The notes under the pieces: generated by a model | The model's database searches: none | What the model saw: the letters and a program-made list of their open reading frames with translations, nothing else | What the model was told of the DNA's origin: nothing | Shown here: positions 35,294 through 44,100 of the stretch, one piece after another | Layout of the letters: the number at the start of each line of letters is the position of its first letter | Position numbering within the stretch: position 1 is the stretch's first letter | Program-made: the position numbers and the translations under genes | NCBI GenBank assembly: GCA_000436035.1 | Contig: FR893235.1 | Span: forward strand, 1-64,000 | DNA length: 64,000 nt | Reading direction: 5' to 3' | Source of the DNA: Prevotella sp. CAG:732 | GTDB lineage: Bacteria > Bacteroidota > Bacteroidia > Bacteroidales > Bacteroidaceae

Positions 35294-35839
35294 TTAAAAA
35301 ATAGCCCACGCTATTTTGATGATAATCATGGTGATGGCAGCATAGATGCCACCCAATAAGTCGTCAGCCATGACATAGAAAGCCCCTTCCTTTCGGTCCA
35401 ACTTCTTGATGCCAAGCGGTTTCACCATATCGAAGAAGCGGAAGAGCACCAAGGCTATCACTGCCCACCACCAGGAATCTCCAGGTGTGCCGTTGCTAGT
35501 GAAAGGCACGAGGAGGGAGAGGGGAATCCATACGCCAGCCATCTCGTCGATGACCACACGGCTAGGGTCTTCGCCCCAATAAGGTTGGAGTTGCGCAGTA
35601 GCCCAAGTTCCGGTAATCGTGGAAAATATCACGAGGAAGAAGGTGACGCTCTGCAAGTCGGTGCCACAAAGCGTTCCGCTGATGCCGCCCCAGTAAGCCA
35701 TTGCCGTCCAAATCAATGTGGCGAGCACGGAGCCTGCCGTTCCCGGTCCCCAAGGCCAGAAACCGCTGCCCAGGCCAGTGCCAACGATCACGGGCAGTAG
35801 AGGCGGACGCTCATCGGTCAGATTTCCTTTATTGTTCAT
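35294..35839 (-). CDS. pgpA: Phosphatidylglycerophosphatase A-like protein (PIP phosphatase candidate)
   Basis: A 181-residue membrane protein of the PgpA family: LGSGFWPWGPGTAGSVLA at the N-terminus, then DEMAGVWIPLSLL and FRFFDMVKPLGIKKLDR, the family's acidic, metal-binding motifs. PgpA removes a phosphate from phosphatidylglycerol phosphate; in the inositol cluster it more likely acts on phosphatidylinositol phosphate. The frame is open to an ATG at 35941, but the promoter at 35939-35970 would start transcription near 35932, after that codon, so the ATG at 35839 is preferred. That leaves a leader of about 90 bases. Confidence 0.85.
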   Translation of the reverse strand: MNNKGNLTDERPPLLPVIVGTGLGSGFWPWGPGTAGSVLATLIWTAMAYWGGISGTLCGTDLQSVTFFLVIFSTITGTWATAQLQPYWGEDPSRVVIDEMAGVWIPLSLLVPFTSNGTPGDSWWWAVIALVLFRFFDMVKPLGIKKLDRKEGAFYVMADDLLGGIYAAITMIIIKIAWAIF

Positions 35840-35938
35840 TTCTTCTATATATAATGTATTGTGGAAATGAAGTCCGAGGGGTATCAAGAGACCTAGACAT
35901 GGTTTGCCTGATTTCCAAGTCTTCTTCATTTCAGCCTG

Positions 35939-35970
35939 CAAAATTACGCTAAAAAAACAAATAAACCAAA
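35939..35970 (-). promoter_or_regulatory. Promoter of the inositol-lipid gene cluster
   Basis: On the minus strand, TTTG at 35970-35967, a 20-bp spacer and TAATTTTG at 35946-35939: a full match to the Bacteroidota consensus. Confidence 0.75.
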
Positions 35971-36063
35971 TAGTTTTGCCTCAAATGTACGAATAGACCC
36001 TAAAATTCAATGAAAAAACTAAATATTTATAATAGTTTTCGTCTCTTTTCGGATAAAAAGATG

Positions 36064-36071
36064 TATCTTTG
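36064..36071 (+). promoter_or_regulatory. -7 promoter element of the DUF5686 gene
   Basis: TATCTTTG, 81 bp before the ATG. The -33 element is weak (TTTTC near 36036-36040). The divergent lipid promoter lies about 100 bp away. Confidence 0.6.
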
Positions 36072-36151
36072 CACCCGAATTTGAAAGAAGGGGGTGCGAC
36101 GGCATCCTTACACATTATATATAATAAGGTATTATTTTTAAAAAGATTATA

Positions 36152-38713
36152 ATGAAGGATTGTAAACAGAAGATATTCATGTTCCTTACACTCTTGGTGT
36201 TCTCTCTCTGCTCTATGCAGATGATGGCGCAAGAGAAAATCACGGGTCGTGTCATCGACGAGGACGGATTCGCCGTATCGTATGCCAGCGTGCAATACCG
36301 TGGGCATAAGATAGCTGTGTCGAGTGATGGAGAGGGAAAGTTTACCATCGACAAGCATCCGGGATGGGTGCTCACCGTGAGTGCATTGAGCTACAAGTCG
36401 CAAACCGTACAGGTGACCGACAAGACCCATTTTATCGAGGTGAAGCTCAAGGACGACAGCCATAAGCTTACCGAGGTGGTGGTGAAGACCAAGCGTGGCA
36501 AGTACTCCCGCAAGGAAAATCCTGCTGTGGAGCTGATGCGCCGTGTCATCGCTGCCAAGAAGAAGACCGACCTCACCAATCATGATTATTATCAGTACGA
36601 TAAGTACCAGAAGATAACGTTGGCACTCAACGACTTGAAAAAGGAACAGCTCGAAAACAAGTTCTTCAGCAAGCGTCAGTACCTCCTCGACCAGGTGGAG
36701 ACCTCTCCTTATAATGGCAAGCTTACCCTGCCTGTCAGCATCGACGAGACCGTATCGCAGCATGTGTATCGCAAGGACCCTAAGACCGAGAAGGACATCA
36801 TCAAGGGTCAGCAGAGCAATGGTATCGGACAGGTGATTCAGACAGGTGAGATTCTCAATACCGCCCTGAAGGAAGTTTTCACCGATGTCGATATCTATGA
36901 CGACTATGTGCGCTTGCTCCAATATCCGTTCCCTTCGCCTATCGGCAGAACGGCTATCTCCTTCTACCACTTCTATTTGGAGGACACCGTCTATGTGGAG
37001 CGTGACCTCTGCTATCACCTCCAATTCATCCCTGCCAACTCGCAGGACTTCGGTTTCCGAGGCGAACTGTATGTGCTGGCAGACAGTACCTTGCATGTGA
37101 AGAAGTGTAACCTCACCATCCCTCACAAGTCGGACGTAAACTGGGTGAAGGACATGAAGATAGAGCAGGAATATACCAAGCTCGACAATGGCGAGTGGGT
37201 ACTCTCCAAGGACGATATGGTGGCTGAGTTGCATGCCAACAGTGTGCTGCAAGACCTCCTGGTGGTCAGGAACACCCGACTTACCGACTATGCCTTCGAC
37301 GCACTGCCGAAGGTACTCTTCAAGGGTAAGGCGAAGGTGCGGCACGACATAGATGCCATGAACCGTGATGAGGCTTATTGGAACAAATATCGTCAAGTGG
37401 ATTTGACCAAGAGCGAGTCTTCGATGGATAGTTTCATCCATCGCATGGAGAACTCCAAGGGCTTCAAGTGGATCATCCTCGGCGTCAAGGCTTTGATGGA
37501 GAACTATGTAGAGGTGGGCAGTGGCACCGATGGCAAGAAGAGCAAGTTTGACCTCGGACCTATCAACACCTACATCTCCAAGAACTATGTGGACGGCATC
37601 CGTCTGCGTCTCGCAGGACGTACGATGGCGGCACTCAACCCTCACTTCTTCTGGAGCGGTTATGCTGCATATGGTACGAAGAGCAATGACTGGTACACCG
37701 GACATGAGTTCACCTATTCTCTGAACAAGAAAAAGAACAGTCCGTTTGAGTTCCCAATGCGCAACCTCACCTTCGAGGTGGCACGTGACATCATGTCGCC
37801 TTCCGATGACAACCTGTTGCACAACAAGGACAACATCTTCATGACCTTCCGTGCTGCCACGCAAGACGAGATGTTCCTCTACCATCGCCAGAGGTTGAGT
37901 TTCGTCTATGAGACCGATTGGGGTTTCCGCTTCAACACGAGTCTTCGCTTGCAGAGCAACCGTACTGTGGGCAACCTCCATTATTATAAGATGGATTCCA
38001 CCGAGGTGAAGAAGATTCGCATGGCGGACCTCACCGTGGGCATCAATTACAACCCAGGTGTCACCTATGTCAACACCAAGCAGCAGCGCTTGCCTATCAA
38101 CCTCGATAGTCCTGAGATTGGTATCACGCATACCATGGGCTTCAGTGGTTTCTTGGGTGGACAATATAAGAGCAACATCACCAAGGTGAGCATTTACAAG
38201 CGCCAGTGGCTCGGCAGTTGGGGTTATCTCGACTTCCACGCCAACGCACAGGCACAGTGGAACAAGGTTCCATTCCAGATGCTCATCATGCCACCTATCA
38301 ACCTCTCTTACTTCGAGCAGGAGGAGACCGTGAGCATGATGAAAGACTGGGAGTTCTTGAACGACCGTCAGGTGTTCTGGGCTTTGTCTTGGGATATGAA
38401 CGGAAAGCTCCTGAACCGCATCCCGCTCATCAAGAAACTGAAGTGGCGTGAGTGGCTTGCCATCAAGGGAGTGTATGGTCACTTGACCGACAAGAACAAC
38501 CCGTTCTTGGAGAAAAACAAGAATGACGACACCATCTTCCTGTTCCCTAAGGGTTCAGATGTTATGGGCAATACCCCATACTGGGAGTGCGTGGTCGGAG
38601 TGCACAACATCTTCAAGTTCTTCGCCGTCGAGTACGTGCGCCGTCTCACATACATCAACCGCCCTGGCATTCACAAGGGAGGTGTGAGATTCAACTTCAT
38701 GATGTCATTCTAA
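36152..38713 (+). CDS. Outer-membrane protein with carboxypeptidase-regulatory-like and DUF5686 domains
   Basis: An 853-residue exported protein. The signal peptide ends near MMAQ, followed by a CarboxypepD_reg-like beta-sandwich (about 27-110: ITGRVIDEDGFAVSYASV, then FIEVKLKDDSHKLTEVVV) as found at the N-terminus of TonB-dependent transporters. The rest matches DUF5686 and ends in the amphipathic strand RFNFMMSF with terminal Phe, suggesting an outer-membrane beta-barrel. There is no TonB plug domain, so it is not a SusC. Function unknown. It is divergent from the inositol-lipid cluster and single, with a hairpin after it. Confidence 0.82.
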   Translation: MKDCKQKIFMFLTLLVFSLCSMQMMAQEKITGRVIDEDGFAVSYASVQYRGHKIAVSSDGEGKFTIDKHPGWVLTVSALSYKSQTVQVTDKTHFIEVKLKDDSHKLTEVVVKTKRGKYSRKENPAVELMRRVIAAKKKTDLTNHDYYQYDKYQKITLALNDLKKEQLENKFFSKRQYLLDQVETSPYNGKLTLPVSIDETVSQHVYRKDPKTEKDIIKGQQSNGIGQVIQTGEILNTALKEVFTDVDIYDDYVRLLQYPFPSPIGRTAISFYHFYLEDTVYVERDLCYHLQFIPANSQDFGFRGELYVLADSTLHVKKCNLTIPHKSDVNWVKDMKIEQEYTKLDNGEWVLSKDDMVAELHANSVLQDLLVVRNTRLTDYAFDALPKVLFKGKAKVRHDIDAMNRDEAYWNKYRQVDLTKSESSMDSFIHRMENSKGFKWIILGVKALMENYVEVGSGTDGKKSKFDLGPINTYISKNYVDGIRLRLAGRTMAALNPHFFWSGYAAYGTKSNDWYTGHEFTYSLNKKKNSPFEFPMRNLTFEVARDIMSPSDDNLLHNKDNIFMTFRAATQDEMFLYHRQRLSFVYETDWGFRFNTSLRLQSNRTVGNLHYYKMDSTEVKKIRMADLTVGINYNPGVTYVNTKQQRLPINLDSPEIGITHTMGFSGFLGGQYKSNITKVSIYKRQWLGSWGYLDFHANAQAQWNKVPFQMLIMPPINLSYFEQEETVSMMKDWEFLNDRQVFWALSWDMNGKLLNRIPLIKKLKWREWLAIKGVYGHLTDKNNPFLEKNKNDDTIFLFPKGSDVMGNTPYWECVVGVHNIFKFFAVEYVRRLTYINRPGIHKGGVRFNFMMSF

Positions 38714-38723
38714 GAGAAAATAT

Positions 38724-38759
38724 ATACCCATGTGCAGCGTTCCGGCAGCACATGGGTAT
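38724..38759 (+). terminator. Hairpin after the DUF5686 gene
   Basis: A 12-bp perfect stem ATACCCATGTGC/GCACATGGGTAT with a 12-base loop. It lacks a T-run, so it could be an RNA-stabilising or regulatory structure instead. Confidence 0.55.
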
Positions 38760-38772
38760 CATCATATATGAG

Positions 38773-38820
38773 CGATACATATCAACAATGTAGAAAATCA
38801 TAAAACGATACATATCAACA
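38773..38820. repeat. Direct repeat upstream of the LuxR-type regulator gene
   Basis: CGATACATATCAACA occurs exactly twice, at 38773-38787 and 38806-38820, with starts 33 bp apart (about three helical turns), 28 bp before the regulator's ATG. It could be a binding site for this or another regulator. Confidence 0.6.
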
Positions 38821-38847
38821 TAGTAGGACTTAATAATCAGAGAGACA

Positions 38848-39486
38848 ATGAGAATATTACTAGCAGACAGACAGGATATTACCCGTGCCGGCATGATTTA
38901 CATCTTGCAAGGCATTGAGGGAATGGAATGGAAATATACCGAGGACAAGGCTGAACTGATGCTTGCCTTGAAGGATAATGACGATACCGTGGTGGTACTC
39001 GACTACACTTCCTTCGACATCAATGATGCCGATGAACTCCTCATTCTCCAGCAACGATTCACGCATACCAGATGGTTGCTCTTCAGTGAGGACTTGAGTG
39101 CCGACTTCGTGAGAGTGCTCATCGCCAGCAGTATGCAGTTTAGCATTCTGCTCAAGGAGAGCCCGATGTCGGAGATCAAGGAAGCGATGAAGTTCTGCAT
39201 CCATGGCAATCGTTACATCTGTCAGCGTATGACCGAGGTGCTTCTGGCTCCATCTCAGGATGTGGAGGAGAAAATCAACTTGACCAAGACGGAAACGGAG
39301 ATATTGAAGGACATCGCCCTGGGTATGACAACCAAGGAAATCGCCGAGAAACGATTCTCCAGTTACCATACGGTCAATACGCATAGAAAGAATATCTTTA
39401 GAAAGTTGAACGTCAACAACGTTCATGAGGCTACGAAATACGCTCTTCGAGCAGGTCTCGTCGATACTGCCGAATATTATATCTAA
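38848..39486 (+). CDS. LuxR/NarL-type response regulator
   Basis: A 212-residue protein with a receiver domain (about 1-120) and a C-terminal LuxR-type helix-turn-helix. The presumed phospho-acceptor is Asp52 (VVVLDYTSFD) and the switch lysine lies in ILLKESP. The acidic pocket is reduced to one Asp (ILLADRQ), which may mean atypical phosphorylation. The DNA-binding part reads LTKTETEILKDIALGMTTKE, then FSSYHTVNTHRKNIFRKL, a clear LuxR signature. There is no partner histidine kinase gene beside it. The protein length is normal for the family. Confidence 0.88.
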   Translation: MRILLADRQDITRAGMIYILQGIEGMEWKYTEDKAELMLALKDNDDTVVVLDYTSFDINDADELLILQQRFTHTRWLLFSEDLSADFVRVLIASSMQFSILLKESPMSEIKEAMKFCIHGNRYICQRMTEVLLAPSQDVEEKINLTKTETEILKDIALGMTTKEIAEKRFSSYHTVNTHRKNIFRKLNVNNVHEATKYALRAGLVDTAEYYI

Positions 39487-39596
39487 TGCGACTAGGAGTA
39501 TAAGCTGATGGGACTAGGAGTGTAAGGCGATGGGGCTAGGAGTGTAAGGCGATGGGACTAGGAGTGTAAGGTGATGGGACTAGGAGTGTAATTCCA
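39487..39596. repeat. Five tandem 22-bp repeats (array B)
   Basis: Five contiguous 22-bp units begin directly after the stop codon of the response regulator. Their core is ACTAGGAGTGTAAG. They are the reverse complement of the array at 10681-10768 with a few substitutions. The final unit is diverged in its last bases. Confidence 0.9.
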
Positions 39597-39708
39597 TGTG
39601 TGTTTTTAGCTAAAAATATGCAGTTCAGAGGAAAACGTTACGCTCTGCACGGCATCATGGAATGCTCTGCACGACATTCGCTCTTGCTTAGCAAGGTGCA
39701 AAAAAATA

Positions 39709-39740
39709 GGCTTAAGTTTGTCTCCCGACAGACCTAAGCC
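39709..39740 (+). terminator. Hairpin, probable terminator of the regulator transcript
   Basis: GGCTTA, GT and TGTC pair with GACA, AC and TAAGCC around a TCCC loop. Only a weak T-rich tract follows. Confidence 0.6.
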
Positions 39741-39840
39741 ATTCTTGTTTCTAACTAACTTATTATCAACTATTCATTACTTTCGACTGCAAAATTAGTG
39801 CTTTTTTAGGAATATTATTTCTAAATTACCTAAAAAACAC

Positions 39841-39856
39841 ACGTAAACGTTTGCGA
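39841..39856. promoter_or_regulatory. LacI/PurR-type operator
   Basis: ACGTAAACGTTTGCGA has the central AAACGTTT palindrome and closely resembles the E. coli PurR box (ACGCAAACGTTTTCGT). It covers the TTTG -33 element at 39850-39853 of the LacI gene's own promoter, suggesting self-repression. Inference from resemblance only. Confidence 0.6.
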
Positions 39857-39880
39857 ATTCGGGAAAAAAATGTATCTTTG
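39850..39880 (+). promoter_or_regulatory. Promoter of the LacI gene
   Basis: TTTG at 39850-39853, a 19-bp spacer and TATCTTTG at 39873-39880. The segment TATCTTTGCA(G/A)AAGATAAGCTG recurs at 39939-39960 without a matching -33 element. Confidence 0.7.
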
Positions 39881-40052
39881 CAGAAGATAAGCTGCATTCG
39901 GCAATTTGAAAGCAAGCTTTCATTGCGCTCATTTGCATTATCTTTGCAAAAGATAAGCTGTACCATAGCGCTCGCTAGCTGTCAGCTGATAGAAATAAAT
40001 CCAACATAAAATAAAACTTAGGAGATTGCTCTTGGTAGCAAGACTGTAATTT

Positions 40053-41075
40053 ATGAAGCAAAGAAGAACATCTTTGAAAGACTTGGCAGATCGCCTGGGA
40101 GTCAGTATCGCCACCGTGTCGCGCGCCTTGCGCAACAGTCACGAGGTGGGCGAGGAGATGACCCAAAAAGTGAAACAGCTAGCCAAGGAACTCAATTATA
40201 GACCTAACCCCTTTGCACAGAGCCTTCGCAAGGAGGCACCTCGTGTTATCGGTGTCATCGTGCCTAACCTAGTGACACATTATTATGCAGCCGTGCTGGA
40301 TGGTATAGAAGACTATGCCTCTAAGTGTGGATATTCTGTCATCAGCGCCAATAGTCACGAAGACCACGTGAGAGAGGAGAAAGCACTTGATAACTTTCTC
40401 GATATGCACGTGGAGGGTATCATCGCCTGCCTGGCGCAAGATACCGTCGATTATTCCCATTTCGAACAGTTGCATAAGATGGGTGTGCCACTCGTCTTTT
40501 TCGCCCGTTGCTGCTTGGAGGACAAGTTCTCACAGGTGGTAGGCAATGGTGATGTCGCAGCCCAAGAGGCTACCCAGCACTTGATAGAGACAGGAAGCAA
40601 GCGCATCGCCTTCATCGGCGGTCCTAACCACCTCGACATGGTGCGCCGACGCAAGCATGGCTACCTGGAGGCACTTCGTGACAACCATATTCCTATCGAC
40701 CGCAACCTCGTGGTATGCGACAAGATAGACTTTGACGTGGCACGCAACGCCACCCTCAAACTCTTGGAGAGCGAGCATTGCCCTGATGCCATCCTCGCCT
40801 TCAATGACATCATCACCTACGCTGCCTTCGACGCCATCAAGGCCAAGGGCTTGCGCATCCCACAGGATGTCGCCATCATCGGATTCACTGATGGAGACAC
40901 CGCCGCTTTCGTTACCCCACGACTGAGTGCCATCATGGACAAGGCACACGAGCAGGGTACCAAGGCTTGCGAACTCCTCATGAAAAACATCAATGGTGAC
41001 GAAAAGGTACACAAGGTGGTAGTGCCTATGATTTTGAAGATACGAGAAAGCTCCGAGAAGGACGCTGCATCGTGA
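40053..41075 (+). CDS. LacI-family transcriptional regulator
   Basis: A 340-residue regulator. Residues 6-28 form the LacI helix-turn-helix (SLKDLADRLGVSIATVSRAL), followed by the hinge LNYRPNPFAQSLR and a periplasmic-binding-protein-like effector domain (VIGVIVPNLVTHYYAAVLDG; AFNDIITYAAFDAI; QDVAIIGFTDG). It should bind a sugar or sugar phosphate. The next gene is a hybrid two-component sensor and three glycoside hydrolases follow, so a role in carbohydrate control is likely. A PurR-like operator overlaps its own promoter. Confidence 0.92.
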   Translation: MKQRRTSLKDLADRLGVSIATVSRALRNSHEVGEEMTQKVKQLAKELNYRPNPFAQSLRKEAPRVIGVIVPNLVTHYYAAVLDGIEDYASKCGYSVISANSHEDHVREEKALDNFLDMHVEGIIACLAQDTVDYSHFEQLHKMGVPLVFFARCCLEDKFSQVVGNGDVAAQEATQHLIETGSKRIAFIGGPNHLDMVRRRKHGYLEALRDNHIPIDRNLVVCDKIDFDVARNATLKLLESEHCPDAILAFNDIITYAAFDAIKAKGLRIPQDVAIIGFTDGDTAAFVTPRLSAIMDKAHEQGTKACELLMKNINGDEKVHKVVVPMILKIRESSEKDAAS

Positions 41076-41176
41076 GACTCCTTTCATAAAAAAACAAACT
41101 ACAGAAAGCTACAGGACTCTCTGGAGCGATGATAAAAATACATAAACCTAAAGATATAAACTAAAACCAAGATAAG

Positions 41177-44100
41177 ATGATGAACTATTTGCGACTATTA
41201 TATGCCAATCTGGTTTTGCTGCTGCTGGCGGTGCCTGCCTATGGTAACCTCTCGCAGCAGTTGAACTTGGAGTTCAATACCCTCACCAATCGTGACGGAC
41301 TCAGCAATGGGCAGGTCAACTGCATCCTCCAAGACAATAGGGGATATATGTGGTTTGCCACCCAGTCGGGTCTCAACCGCTTTGACGGTTTTCGCTTCAG
41401 GAACTTCTTTAATAAGAACTTGGATGAGAAGACCATTCCCAACAACTCCGTGGATGACATCCAGCAAGACTGGAAGGGAAACCTCTGGATTCATACCGGT
41501 GTAGGCTATTGTATCTACCAGTATGACAAGGAGACTTTCGACCGCCATCCTGAGAAGTGGCTCAGCTCCGTCGGCGTGAATGGTACTATATATAAGGTGT
41601 TCATCGACTCCAACAAGAACTTCTGGTTTATGCTCTACGACCAAGGTTGTTGCTTCGTAGAAGGACAGACCTTGAAGAGCCACCTTTTCTCTTATAAGGA
41701 TATGGGTATCAAGAAGGGAGAACTCGTATCTTCCATTACCGAACAGCATGGCACAGCCGTGCTCTCCTTCAACAATGGAACGCTCTGCCGCATCGATGGT
41801 ATCCACAAGAAGGTGCTCTGGACCAACCCTTACCTCACCCAAAACCATCCCAACAAGGATGATGGTACTTTCAGCTTTATCGACAGTCGCAACAACTATT
41901 GGGTGCTCACCAATGGCGAAGCCTATATCTATTGCTCTGCCCAGAAAAAGTGGTACGTAGGTATGCATGCCTTTATGGATAACCAAAAAGTGGCTATGCC
42001 TACCCGCGAGAGAGTGCTCATCAGAGACATCGCCACCTCGAAGGATGGAAAAACCTGGATTGCCACCGACCACTTGGGACTCTTGGTGGTAGATTATGCC
42101 CATAAGATATGTCACCAATTCATCAAGCATGACAACATACCGGGTTCTATGCCCGACAACTCCCTCCAGAAAGTATATATCGACCGAAACCAAGCTGTAT
42201 GGATAGGTACCTATAAGAATGGTGTGGCATACAACTCGCCATCCTTCACCAAGTTTAATACCATCGACTTAGGTGATGTTTGCACCATCACGCAAGATAA
42301 GTTGGGCAACTACTGGTGTGGTACCAATGATGCCGGTATTGTATGCTATAATCCGAAGACCGGACTCCGCATCAACTATGGCATGGCACAGACTGGCTTG
42401 AGTTCCAATATCGTGGTGAGCAGCATCACGATGAGCGATGGCACGATGTACTTTGGTACCTTCAATGGAGGTATGGCACGCTATCGCAATGGTGAATGGA
42501 AGAGCTTCCAGGCTTCGCCGAATGGTCTGGCTCACCAGAGTGTGTGGGCTTTTGGCGAGGATAAGTACCATCGACTCCTCATCGGAACCTTGGGAGGCGG
42601 TGTGCAGATTTTCGACCCGAAGACCGAACGATTTATCAAGACCCTCAACCTCGACAACTCGAAGATTTCATCCAACTATATCAGTTCGTTCTGCAATCTC
42701 CCTAGTGGCAATGTGCTCATCGGACACTCGCAAAACGTGAGCATCTTGGATGTCAACAACTTCTCGTTGACCAACCAAAACACGACCAAGGGCGGTATGA
42801 CCTTCCCAAGTCCTTCCATCAACGATGTAATCGTGGATAGCCGTGGCATCTGTTGGATGGCAACCCCTGCCGGCATGACGATGTACGACCCTGACAATGG
42901 ACAACTGGAGATCATCAACGAACTGAATGGTACGCAAGGAGCCGTGGGATGTGCAGTCGTGGAAGACCAGCAGAAGACCGTATGGCTCATCTCTGAGTTT
43001 ATCGTCACCCACGTGCAACTCACCAAGAACAATAAGAACAAGTGGGAGTTGAACATGACCAGTTATAACTCGATGGATGGCTTGCAGGAACATCAGTTCA
43101 ACTATCGTTCGGCTTATCTCTCCCCAAATGGCGACCTTGCCATCGGCGGTCAGGATGGTATCAATATCATTCATACCAAGATGGAGCGCAATGCCAATCG
43201 CCACGTGAAGGCACTCTTCAGTGGGCTCGTGCTCTTCGACCATCCTCTGATGGCAGGCGAGGAGTATGAAGGTAGGGTCGTATTGGAGAGTTCCTTGGAG
43301 TCTAGCCGAAAGCTCGACCTGAACTATAAGGACAATGCCTTCACCATCCAGTTGTCTTCGAGCGATGTCACCGTGCCTTCTCGCAACCGCTTCCTCTATC
43401 GTATGGAGGGAGTCACCGACAAGTGGATGATGACAGCCTCTGGTCGTCCGGAGGTAACGTTTACCAATCTCTCGCCGGGTTCTTACACCTTGCAGGTGAA
43501 GGTGGTGAATGGCGATGGTACGGTGTGTGACGACATCAGTGAGTTGAAAATCAATGTCAATCCTCCTTTCTATCTCTCCATCTGGGCATTGATGGTGTAT
43601 ATCCTCTTGGCTTGTGGGGCAGTCTATCTCTATCGCAAGCGTGCGCTCGACCGACAGAAGATGCTGTTCGAACGTGAGAGAATGGAGGCTAACATCAAGA
43701 AAGATAGGGAGTTGAACGAACTGAAGCTCAACTTCTTTACCAATGTGAGCCATGAGCTTCGTACACCATTGACCCTGATTATCTCTCCTCTGGTCAGCAT
43801 GATCAAGAGGGAAGACGATGAGGACAAGAAGCGCAAGTTGACGCTCATCCATCGTAACGCCGAACGCCTTCTCAATCTCGTCAACCAGATACTCGACTTC
43901 AGAAAGATAGAGCAGAACAGTGGTAAGTTGACCTTGACCCAGGTGGAGGTGGTATCCTTTATGGAGAACATCTGCCGCTCCTTCCAGGTGTTGGGCAACA
44001 ACAAGATACAGTTGGTGTTCACTTCCACCTTCAAGAAGCTTGTCATGTCTTTCGATGTTGATAAGGTGGGCAAGATTATCAACAATCTGTTGAGCAATTC

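Larger units (their letters stand above)
39597..40052. other. Intergenic region upstream of the LacI gene, no CDS
   Basis: Holds a hairpin at 39709-39740, the LacI promoter and operator region at 39841-39880, and a second TATCTTTG copy at 39939-39946. No credible coding sequence was found. Confidence 0.6.

Noticed and set aside
35981..38482. An 833-codon open frame antisense to the DUF5686 gene
   Set aside because: Shadow of the real plus-strand gene, which has a signal peptide, promoter and recognisable domains.
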